Below, one piece after another: positions 51,404-59,090 of a DNA stretch of 64,000 bases. Where the stretch lies: positions 186,001 to 250,000 of the forward strand of contig CALXHQ010000002.1 of assembly GCA_944388145.1 (NCBI GenBank). Reading direction: 5' to 3'. The translations under genes and the position numbers were made by a program. The notes under the pieces were generated by a model. That model was not told the DNA's origin, did not search any database, and saw nothing but the letters and a program-made list of their open reading frames with translations. The DNA is from an uncultured Gemmiger sp. Lineage in GTDB: Bacteria; Bacillota; Clostridia; Oscillospirales; Ruminococcaceae. Position 1 is the stretch's first letter. Each line of letters opens with the position of its first letter.

Positions 51404-52381
51404 TTTGCCGTCTTTGCGTATTATAGCACAGGTTTTGGTGGCTTGCAAGGGCAATTCTTTCGATTCCACTGTGCCTTTTTGCGGTTCTCCTGCCCGGCCT
51501 GGCAGAACAAACTCACGGTAGACCACCTCATCGTCAAAGCCGTTTTTCACATATAAGGCGTGTGCCGCCAGATTGTCCCCGCCATGGGTCAGGTTGATGC
51601 TTCGCCTGCCGTACCGCACAGACACCATCCGAAGCAACTTTCCCAGCAGATTGGATGCCACGCCAACTCTCCGGCTGTCTTTTTCCACCGCCAGATACTC
51701 GATCCGTATCTCCCGGACAAAATTTTCGTTCCAAACCAGCACACCGGCCGTTCTGCCGTGAAGGAGGCAGCACAGGAAACTGCACCCATCGCGCAGCAGC
51801 TCCCGGAGGAGGCTGTCGGCCTGCCCTTTGAGGTGAAATCCGTCCTCCAGCAGGAGCTCGATCTCGCGGCACACTGCCTCCTCCTGCGAAAGTTCCTCCG
51901 GGGAAAAGCACCGGTACTTTTCCCCGATCCGGCGCGGCTCCGGCATACAGGCCGGCCACGTAAAGCGCATCACATGCTGGACGCTGCGCAGCGCTCCGCC
52001 CGCCTCCTCCAGCTCCTGACAATATACTGTGTTTTCTTTCGCCGGGAAAATATGCAGTACACCCGCATACACCCCGCGCAGGAACGCCAAACTTTCGCGG
52101 ATCGTCTCCCGATACCAAGCCTCCTCGTTTGTCAGCGGCCCCCAAACGGCAAGGTAATCTGCGTCTTGCAGGACCCCCACAAGGCCAACCGGCATACCGC
52201 CCCGCAGGATCACATAGGCAGAGGTGTCCATCGAGGAATCCGGATACTCACCGTATTCTTTTTCCAGCTCCGGGTAGGAACCAAACCGCGGATAGCCAAG
52301 CCGCTGTTCCCCGGCCAAGGTGTTTCCGGCAAGCCGTTCCACCAGCCAACGATAGCGCGGGTCATACCTGGTAAACTCCAT
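51383..52381 (-). CDS. GNAT-family N-acetyltransferase
   Basis: 332 residues. A C-terminal GNAT domain at about 195-305 has IRIEYLAVEKDSRRVGVASN followed by LLGKLLRMV, the acetyl-CoA-binding V-x3-R-x-x-G-x-A pattern. NLTHGGDNLAAHALYVKNGF is the usual ending of the fold. The N-terminal half (about 1-190) may be a degenerate second GNAT domain (AYVILRGGMPVGLVGVLQDA). ATG at 52381 is preferred over 52396; neither has a strong site. Codon use is somewhat less GC-rich than neighbours. Substrate unknown. Confidence 0.82.
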   Translation of the reverse strand: MEFTRYDPRYRWLVERLAGNTLAGEQRLGYPRFGSYPELEKEYGEYPDSSMDTSAYVILRGGMPVGLVGVLQDADYLAVWGPLTNEEAWYRETIRESLAFLRGVYAGVLHIFPAKENTVYCQELEEAGGALRSVQHVMRFTWPACMPEPRRIGEKYRCFSPEELSQEEAVCREIELLLEDGFHLKGQADSLLRELLRDGCSFLCCLLHGRTAGVLVWNENFVREIRIEYLAVEKDSRRVGVASNLLGKLLRMVSVRYGRRSINLTHGGDNLAAHALYVKNGFDDEVVYREFVLPGRAGEPQKGTVESKELPLQATKTCAIIRKDGKDAARGG

Positions 52382-52552
52382 TTCACACCGTCCCATATCT
52401 GTGTGGCCGGATCTTCCCCCGCCGCCTGCACACCGTCAAAAGGGCCGCCCCGTCACCGGTCCGTCCCGCAAAAGGCCGCTGCGTGCCGCCCGGTCTCGGG
52501 CTTGCAGGGGGCGTTTTTCCCTTGTCGGAAGGGTTCCCGTCTTGCAAGCCCT

Positions 52553-53845
52553 TTACCCCAGATTTTCCGCCCGGGCCAGCTCGGCACCGGTTTCCGGGTC
52601 AAAGGCGATCACACTGTCCCCGCTGCCAAACTGCGCCGGGGCGCCTGGGCTCTGCCAGGCCAGCTCCCCGCCGGCAAGGGCCTGTTCCGGTACGCCCAGC
52701 GCCCGCAGCAGACTGCAGGTGGCCGGGTCCTGCAGCGCCGGGGCAGACAGCTGCACGGTAAACGGCAGGTCCTGTCCCACCAGCAGCATCAGCGCGGTGA
52801 CGCGGTCGGCACCGGGCAGGGCGTTCATCTGCTGCCGGCGCACGCTGGCCAGGTTCTGCCGCCAGCTGTCATAGGCCGGGTCCAGGCGGCAGTCGGCCAG
52901 GCCATACCGGGCGGTGATCCACTGTCCCAGGCAGTCGGTAACCTTGGCAGCCCCGGCGCTGTTCAGGTGACCCTCGGTGTCGGCAAAATCGGTGGCCGGG
53001 TCCACCACATCGGCGTACAGCAGGTTGAGGAAGGTCGCGCCCGGGTACTCCGCCGCCAGATCGGCGATGCCGTTCAGCCGCGCCATCTCCTCCGCCGGCG
53101 CCTGATAGGGCAGCACCAGCAGCACCACCGGGATCTCCCGCCCGGCGCACAGCTCCAGCATCCGGCGCAGATACGCCTCCCCGGTGGGGCTGTCCAGCGG
53201 GGCGGTGCTACCGGCGGGGACTTCCGCCAGCGGCAGCGGCGTGCCGGCGCAGTGCACCCGCAGCGGCATGGCGCCCTTGGACTCCATCCCGTAGGGATGG
53301 AAGTCATCCTCGGTCAAGGTGCTGTACCGGCTGTGGAACTGGGCCAGCGGGAACAGGAAGTTGAACAGATTGTCCAGGTCCCCCGGCTTTGCGTCCAGAA
53401 TATCCGCCAGCGCCCGCACCTTGGTCAGGCTCAGCGGCATACTGTCCATGGAATTGTGCAAAAAGGCCAGGTCGCTGTCACTCTGGCCGATCTTGGCGTC
53501 GGACAGGGCGCGGTAAACGTCCACCACCACCAGGTCGGGGTCCTGCCGGTCCAGCGCATCCACCATCCGCCAGTAGGTCGTGCTGGGGTACTCGTTGGTC
53601 ATGCCCAGATTGTAGCTTGCGATACCGTAGTCCCGGTAAAGCTGCAGCGGCAGCACCCCGTTGAACATATGGCTGGAGCCGAAAAACAGCACCTGGTACT
53701 GCTCCCTGCCGGTGAAAAACTCCCCGTCGTATTTCAGGCCCATCTTGTCGTCCAACAGGCGGCTGAGTGCGGCAAACAGCACAAAGAACCCCAGCAGGAA
53801 ACAGACAGCCTGCACAAGAAAACGTCCCTTGCCCCGCTCTGCCAC
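52553..53845 (-). CDS. Membrane-anchored SGNH/DltD-like protein partner of the MBOAT enzyme
   Basis: 430 residues starting at GTG 53845 (GGGGGTGA upstream). One N-terminal helix (FLVQAVCFLLGFFVLFAALS), then an extracytoplasmic SGNH-like domain: block I VLFFGSSHMFNGVLP with the nucleophile Ser, LVVVDVYRAL, and a late DFADTEGHLNSAGAAKV supplying Asp and His. Such proteins work with MBOAT acyltransferases in O-acetylating or alanylating surface polymers (AlgX/DltD-like). Immediately downstream of the MBOAT gene. A nested hairpin follows its stop at 52498-52551. Confidence 0.85.
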   Translation of the reverse strand: MAERGKGRFLVQAVCFLLGFFVLFAALSRLLDDKMGLKYDGEFFTGREQYQVLFFGSSHMFNGVLPLQLYRDYGIASYNLGMTNEYPSTTYWRMVDALDRQDPDLVVVDVYRALSDAKIGQSDSDLAFLHNSMDSMPLSLTKVRALADILDAKPGDLDNLFNFLFPLAQFHSRYSTLTEDDFHPYGMESKGAMPLRVHCAGTPLPLAEVPAGSTAPLDSPTGEAYLRRMLELCAGREIPVVLLVLPYQAPAEEMARLNGIADLAAEYPGATFLNLLYADVVDPATDFADTEGHLNSAGAAKVTDCLGQWITARYGLADCRLDPAYDSWRQNLASVRRQQMNALPGADRVTALMLLVGQDLPFTVQLSAPALQDPATCSLLRALGVPEQALAGGELAWQSPGAPAQFGSGDSVIAFDPETGAELARAENLG

Positions 53846-53870
53846 ATTCTCACCCCCTGACCGGATCAGC

Positions 53871-55328
53871 TCAAAATTGAAAATAGACAAAATTGGCGGC
53901 GGCGTACCCCGGACCCCAAATGCCAAACACCAGTACCGCAGCGGCCGCGGCGTAGTAGACGATCCACCGGTAGGCCGCCGGCTGCCGGGCCAGCACCGGC
54001 CGCAGCCGGATGCCGCGCTCATGCAGGCAGTCCACGCCAACCAGCAGCAGCACCGCGCAGAACAGCACAAACCATCCCCAGCCGTCCAGGCCCAGGCCCA
54101 GCAGGGTGCCGTTGGTGAACACCCAGGGGTCCGGCCAGCCGGCGATGCCGCCCAAATAGGACAGTGCCTGGTGGACACTGTCCGCCCGGAAAAAGACCCA
54201 GGCCACCGTCACCAGCCCAAAGGTCACCAGCCGCCGGGCCCAGCGGGGCAACAGCCCCTGCCCCAGGTTGATGCGGGTGCGCAGGGGGGCGGTCAGCCGG
54301 CCGGCAATCTGGTACACCGCGTGCAGCCCGCCCCAAAAGACAAAGTGCCAGGCCGCACCGTGCCACAGCCCGCTGACCAGGAACGTGACCATCAGGTTGA
54401 CGTACTGCCGCAGCCGGCCGCGGCGGCTGCCGCCCAGCGGGATATAAATGTAGTCCCGCAGCCAGCTGGACAGCGAGATGTGCCACCGGCCCCAGAACTC
54501 CCGCACGGTCTGCGCCAGGTAAGGCTGGCGGAAGTTGTCGGCCAGGCGGATGCCCAGCACCCCGGCGGCACCCTGGGCGATGTGGCTGTACCCGGCAAAA
54601 TCGGCATAGAGCTGCACCGCATACAGCACCGCAGCCAGCAGCCGTTCGGTGCCGCCGTAGGCCGCGTAACCGCCAAACACCGTATCCACCACCAGCCCGG
54701 CCCGGTCAGCCACCACCAGCTTTTCAAAACAGCCCCACAGCATCAGCAGCAGGCCGTCCCGGACGCCGGCGGCGTCGAAGGGCGCCGGATGTTCCAGTTG
54801 TGGCAGCAGCTGGCTGCCCCGGGCGATCGGTCCCGACAAAATGTGGGCAAAAAAGCTGACGAACAGCCCGTACCGCAGCAGGCTGCGCTCGGGCGCCAGA
54901 TTTCCCCGGTAGACATCCGCCAGATACCCGATGACCTGAAAGGTATAAAAGCTCAATCCCACCGGCAGCGCCAGGGAGAAGGCCGGCGGCGCCACGGTTA
55001 TCCCGAACAGATGCAGCAGATCCGCCGCGGCCTGCAGGGCAAATCCGGCGTACTTGAACACCGCCAGGATGCCCGCCGCCCCTGCAACGCCCGCCGCCAG
55101 CAACAGCCGTCGGCCGCGCCGGGTGCGGGCACATCCCAGCGCGCGGCCCAGCAGGTAGCTGGCCAGCGTTACCACCGCCAGCAGCGCCGCAAACCCAACG
55201 CCGCAGCAGAGATAGAAAAAGTAACTGGCTGCCAGAAGCCATGCCGGGCGCATCCTCCGGGGCAGGCAGTAGTAGACCAGGCAGCAGCAGGGGAAAAACA
55301 GCACAAACCCCAGCGACTGGAAACTCAT
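53871..55328 (-). CDS. MBOAT-family O-acyltransferase (AlgI/DltB-like)
   Basis: 485 residues, about 11 membrane helices. Family core: FWGRWHISLSSWLRDYIYIP with the conserved W-x4-H-I-S-L, GGSRRG, and the catalytic-His region VSGLWHGAAWHFVFWGGLHA. It passes an acyl group across the membrane for polymer O-acylation together with the SGNH protein. ATG at 55328 gives a better distance from GAGGGG than ATG at 55337. Confidence 0.93.
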   Translation of the reverse strand: MSFQSLGFVLFFPCCCLVYYCLPRRMRPAWLLAASYFFYLCCGVGFAALLAVVTLASYLLGRALGCARTRRGRRLLLAAGVAGAAGILAVFKYAGFALQAAADLLHLFGITVAPPAFSLALPVGLSFYTFQVIGYLADVYRGNLAPERSLLRYGLFVSFFAHILSGPIARGSQLLPQLEHPAPFDAAGVRDGLLLMLWGCFEKLVVADRAGLVVDTVFGGYAAYGGTERLLAAVLYAVQLYADFAGYSHIAQGAAGVLGIRLADNFRQPYLAQTVREFWGRWHISLSSWLRDYIYIPLGGSRRGRLRQYVNLMVTFLVSGLWHGAAWHFVFWGGLHAVYQIAGRLTAPLRTRINLGQGLLPRWARRLVTFGLVTVAWVFFRADSVHQALSYLGGIAGWPDPWVFTNGTLLGLGLDGWGWFVLFCAVLLLVGVDCLHERGIRLRPVLARQPAAYRWIVYYAAAAAVLVFGIWGPGYAAANFVYFQF

Positions 55329-55370
55329 TTTTTGCATTCCCCTCTCAGATTCCTGCCCGGCCGCGGCGGT

Positions 55371-56549
55371 TTATTCCCCGTCCGCCACCTGCACGCCGTC
55401 GATGTAAACCGCCTTGACGCGGGTCATCACCTCAAAGGGGCAGCCGTCGGTCAGCACCAGGTCGGCGTCCTTGCCCACCTGGATGGAACCGACGCGGTCG
55501 GCCACGCCGATGTGCTCGGCGGGGTGGATGGTGATGGCCTTGAGGGCGGCAAAGGGGTCCATGCCCGCCTTGACCGCCATGCCGGCACACAGGGGCAGGT
55601 ACTGCTGCGGGATCACCGAGTTGTCGGTGATGATGGACACATGGCAGCCGGCGCGGTCCAGCACGCCGGGGGTGGCCCAGCTCTTGTTCTGCAGCTCAAA
55701 CTTGCTGGCATGGGTCAGCGTGGGACCCACCGCCATGGGCACGTCCTTCTCTTTGGCCAGCTCATCGGCGATCAGGTGGCCCTCGGTGACGTGCTCAAGC
55801 GTGATGCGCAGGTTAAACTCATGGGCGATGCGCAGCGCCGTGAAGATGTCGTTGGCCTGGTGGGCATGGGCTTTCAGCGGGATGGTGCGGTCCAAAACCG
55901 GCAGCAGGGCCTCCCACTTCTGGTTGTAGGCGGGCATTTTGGCGGGGTCGCCGTTCGCCGCCTGTTTGCGGGCAGCGTAGTCCTTTGCCGCCGCCAGCGC
56001 GCCGCGCAGGATGGCAGCGGTGGACATCCGTGTGGAATCGCACTTGTCCCGGTAGACCCGCTTGGGGTTCTCGCCGAAGGCGCATTTCATTGCCGCCGGG
56101 TCCCGGACCACCATGTTGTCCACCCGGTCGCCCACCGTTTTGATGGCCAAAAAGGTGCCGCCCAGCACGTTGGCGCTGCCCGGGCCGGTGCAGACACAGG
56201 TGACGCCGGCGTTGCGGGCTGCCCGGAAGCTGGGGTCGCGGGGGTTGATGCCGTCAATGCCCCGCAGCTGAGGGCAGCAGATATCGTTCATCTCGTTGTA
56301 GTCCCGGCCCTCGTAGCCGATGCCGGAGCCGTCCAGACCGATGTGGGTGTGGGCATCCACAAAGCCGGGGTAGACCTGCAGGCCGGCGGCATCCACAATC
56401 TCACAGCCGTCGGGGATGGCAAGGCCGGTGCCGACGGCGGCGATCTTTCCGTTTTCCAGCAGGATGTCCACCCGCTGCGCTTCGGGATGGATCGCGTCAT
56501 GGACGGCGCCGCCGCGGATCAGGATTAGATTTTTCTGGGTGGGTTGCAT
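55371..56549 (-). CDS. Amidohydrolase family protein (imidazolonepropionase-like)
   Basis: 392 residues. Metal sites: PGFVDAHTHIGLDGSG (H-x-H), LKAHAHQANDIF, LEHVTEGH and the catalytic Asp in IITDNSVIP; the composite beta-sandwich is formed by the two ends (RVDILLENGKIAAVGTG and GKDADLVLTDG). It hydrolyses an amide or cyclic amide; substrate unknown. ATG at 56549 has GAAGGA 8 nt upstream. It lies 33 bp upstream of the MBOAT gene on the same strand, perhaps coincidentally. Confidence 0.9.
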   Translation of the reverse strand: MQPTQKNLILIRGGAVHDAIHPEAQRVDILLENGKIAAVGTGLAIPDGCEIVDAAGLQVYPGFVDAHTHIGLDGSGIGYEGRDYNEMNDICCPQLRGIDGINPRDPSFRAARNAGVTCVCTGPGSANVLGGTFLAIKTVGDRVDNMVVRDPAAMKCAFGENPKRVYRDKCDSTRMSTAAILRGALAAAKDYAARKQAANGDPAKMPAYNQKWEALLPVLDRTIPLKAHAHQANDIFTALRIAHEFNLRITLEHVTEGHLIADELAKEKDVPMAVGPTLTHASKFELQNKSWATPGVLDRAGCHVSIITDNSVIPQQYLPLCAGMAVKAGMDPFAALKAITIHPAEHIGVADRVGSIQVGKDADLVLTDGCPFEVMTRVKAVYIDGVQVADGE

Positions 56550-56593
56550 GGACACATCCTTCTTTCTTAAAGCAATAGACTTCCGGACTTTTG

Positions 56594-57526
56594 TCAGAAA
56601 CAGAGCTGGCCGTCCAGCCAGCTCTGCTGTTTGGCCTCACGGACCACATCGCCGGGGCGCGGCCCGCCGAGGAGAAAGGGGGAGCGGGGATCGTGCAGGC
56701 GCAGGCTGCGCCGCACTGCCTCCGGGCTGGAATTGGCGTAGCAGTAGCGGCACAGGTGGCCGCAGCTGTCGTAGGCGCCGATGTCCCCGCCCAGGTAGCA
56801 GGCGCATTCCTTCCTGCTGGGATGGACGGTGCCGGGCGGCGGGGTCAGCTTTGCGTGCAGCGCGTGCTCGTAGGTAGCAAGCGTCATGCAGCCGGTGCAG
56901 TCCACGCCGCAGGGAGCCAGCTCGTCCCCCTCGCCGCAGGCTTTTATGGCCATGCCGTGGGCTTTGGCAATGCGGGCCATCTCCCGCCCCAGCAGGATGC
57001 GCTGGGGCTTTGGCACCGCGCGGGCTTCAGGGAAATTGCGCTGCACCTTACGGTACAGGTCGAGAAAGCTGATGACGCAGACCTCCACCGCGCCCTCCAA
57101 CGCTGCGGCCATCCGGGAGAATTCCGCCAGATGCCGTTCCACCGTGTAAGTTCCGTCCAGCAGGATGGGGTCGTACCGCCAGGCAACGGCCTCGGGGCCG
57201 AGGGCGGCGGACAGCGCGCGGATGTCGGCGATCACCTGGTCCTTGGGCGGCACATGGGGTTCGATCTTCCGGCCGTAGGGGGTCAGCGTCACCGACCAGT
57301 GCTGCCCTGCATAGGGGCGCAGCCGGTCCAGGTGAGCCAGCATGGGGCGGGGGTTTTTGGTGCAGAAGCCGATCAGGTCCACCACCTCCGGCGAGAGCGA
57401 GTACCGGGTGACGTTCTGCGGCGCATAGGGGCTGCGCACCAGCACGAACCCGGCGTCCAGCCGGTTCAAAAACCAGGGCGTATAAAAGGCAGGGATGTCG
57501 GTGCGCATCCCGGTTTGCAGGATCAT
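56594..57526 (-). CDS. DUF1848 protein with a C-terminal cysteine cluster
   Basis: 310 residues. Family-like start RTDIPAFYTPWFLNRLDAGF and VTRYSLSPEVVDLIGFCTKNP; mid-protein AWRYDPILLDGTYTVERH. The C-terminal third is Cys-rich: CGVDCTGC, CACYLGGD and CGHLCRYCYAN, the last having the C-x3-C-x2-C spacing of radical-SAM 4Fe-4S sites. Function of DUF1848 is not established. The start at 57526 has GGAGAAC 15 nt upstream, so it may begin slightly later. Confidence 0.82.
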   Translation of the reverse strand: MILQTGMRTDIPAFYTPWFLNRLDAGFVLVRSPYAPQNVTRYSLSPEVVDLIGFCTKNPRPMLAHLDRLRPYAGQHWSVTLTPYGRKIEPHVPPKDQVIADIRALSAALGPEAVAWRYDPILLDGTYTVERHLAEFSRMAAALEGAVEVCVISFLDLYRKVQRNFPEARAVPKPQRILLGREMARIAKAHGMAIKACGEGDELAPCGVDCTGCMTLATYEHALHAKLTPPPGTVHPSRKECACYLGGDIGAYDSCGHLCRYCYANSSPEAVRRSLRLHDPRSPFLLGGPRPGDVVREAKQQSWLDGQLCF

Positions 57527-57616
57527 GGCAAATATCAGTTCTCCAGTGGGTGCGGCTTGGGATTGACCGGCGGTTTATTTTTTGCCGGCAGGCAGCTGCC
57601 GTTTACCGCAGCGCTG

Positions 57617-58735
57617 TCACTTCTGCGCCCAGATGGGGTCCTTCAGCACCCACTCGCCGTACTCGTTCTTCTCAAACAGGTCGGGGTTGTAGAACTTGTC
57701 GATGATGGCCCAGAACTCGCTCTCGGTATAGCCGCAAAACTCGCAGAAATCCCGCACGCACAGCGGGTCCAGCTTGCCGTCCCGCGCCTTGATGATGGGG
57801 ATGGCCTCCTCGCGGGTCATCAGGCCGTAGCGGATGTAGCGGGCAGTGTAGTCGGTGGCGGCGGCATGGCCGAACTTGGGATACTTCAACCAGGAATGCA
57901 CCAGATAGGCGCGGGAGTCGATCTGGTCAAAGTTCTCGGCATGATGGGTGCGGTCCCACTCATGGGTCAGGTCATGGAAGCCGTGGGCCTTGGCGATCTG
58001 ATAGTTTTTGTAGCTGTTCCAGGGCACAAAGTAGCTCATGTAGAAGGGGTCCAGCTTTTTCAGTTCCTCGGCGTCGGGGGCCAGGGTCAGGCTCAGGTCC
58101 TTCTCGGTGACGCCATCGCCGATCAGCTCCTCCATGGGGAAGCCGACGGCCACGCCGTTTTCGATCTGGTCCATGGCGGAGTAGGTCTCCTTGTCGTTGC
58201 CGCCGCCGTACTCGAAGCTGACGTTCTCGCCGTAGCAGAGCAGCGGAGTGTTGAACTTGGCGGCCATGTGCAGCGGGAAGGTGTAGATCAGCCGGTCCAC
58301 ATACCAGGTGGGCTTGCCGTACTTTTCAAAGAATTTGCGCATCAGGATCTTCTGCACCTTGATGTTGGGCTTGCAGCTGATGATGGTGCAGCCGAACTCC
58401 TCGCTGAGGTTTTTCAGGTTGTGGATGCCTGCCTGGGTCATGGGGAAGTTATCCTCCACGCTGAAGAGGATGGGGTTCATGTGCATGACCTCTTTGAGCA
58501 TATAGACCTGGAAGTGGCTGTCCTTGCCGCCGGAAACCGCCACCGCGCAGTCGTAGCCGCCGGGGCCGTTGCAGCCGCGGTACTTGTCGCACAGGGCCTC
58601 GAACTCCTTGAAGCGGGCGTCCCAGTCCACCTGTTTGCGGTGCTCGTAGTGGCGGCAGGCGCTGCATACGCCCTCCGCGTCAAAGGTGATGCCGGGGCGG
58701 GTGTCGGGCATGGTACATTTTTTGCAGTAACGCAT
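57617..58735 (-). CDS. N-acetyl sugar amidotransferase (WbpG/PseA-like PP-loop enzyme), copy 2
   Basis: 372 residues. N-terminal cysteines RYCKKCTMPDTRPG and GVCSACRHYEH, PP-loop VAVSGGKDSHFQVYMLKEV, then LLCYGENVSFEYGGG, parallel to copy 1 (SGGKDS and YGEN). It is closer to the typical PseA/WbpG length. No HisH/HisF pair stands beside it; it could share the one at 48-49.5 kb or act on a second sugar. ATG at 58735 follows AAAAGGAG. Confidence 0.9.
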   Translation of the reverse strand: MRYCKKCTMPDTRPGITFDAEGVCSACRHYEHRKQVDWDARFKEFEALCDKYRGCNGPGGYDCAVAVSGGKDSHFQVYMLKEVMHMNPILFSVEDNFPMTQAGIHNLKNLSEEFGCTIISCKPNIKVQKILMRKFFEKYGKPTWYVDRLIYTFPLHMAAKFNTPLLCYGENVSFEYGGGNDKETYSAMDQIENGVAVGFPMEELIGDGVTEKDLSLTLAPDAEELKKLDPFYMSYFVPWNSYKNYQIAKAHGFHDLTHEWDRTHHAENFDQIDSRAYLVHSWLKYPKFGHAAATDYTARYIRYGLMTREEAIPIIKARDGKLDPLCVRDFCEFCGYTESEFWAIIDKFYNPDLFEKNEYGEWVLKDPIWAQK

Positions 58736-59090
58736 GGCAGGTTCTCCTTTTTCAATCGCAGTCGCAGCAATGCGCCCGCGTCCCCTGCGGGCCGGGCGGA
58801 AATGCCGCTTCGGTGCATTTCCGCACTTACCCCGCCGCGCCGCGGCGCCATTGCCGTTTACGGATGTATCTGTTCCGTCCGGACTGCCGTTCCACTGCCC
58901 AAATTGCAGCGAACGCCGCTTTTTTCACAGAATGAGACGATGCCGGTAATTGGGGGATACACCCGGGTTTCTGGTTTCTATGATACCCGATTTGCCCGCC
59001 GGTTGCAAGGGCACGGCAAAGCGGCGGGGCGGGCCGCCGTACAGGCAAGTCCGTCCCGCCGCTGCGGGTCCTGTCCAGAAGATTGCTGGA
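58736..59090. other. 355-bp gap with only degenerate repeat-like sequence
   Basis: No gene seen. GGATGTATCTG at about 58862-58872 and GGGGGATACACCC at about 58955-58967 resemble the ends of the Family A element facing each other about 105 bp apart, but the interior does not align well. Downstream there are GC-rich partial palindromes (GGCGGGGCGGGCCGCC region near 59025). No promoter for copy 2 of the amidotransferase could be defined. Confidence 0.35.
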
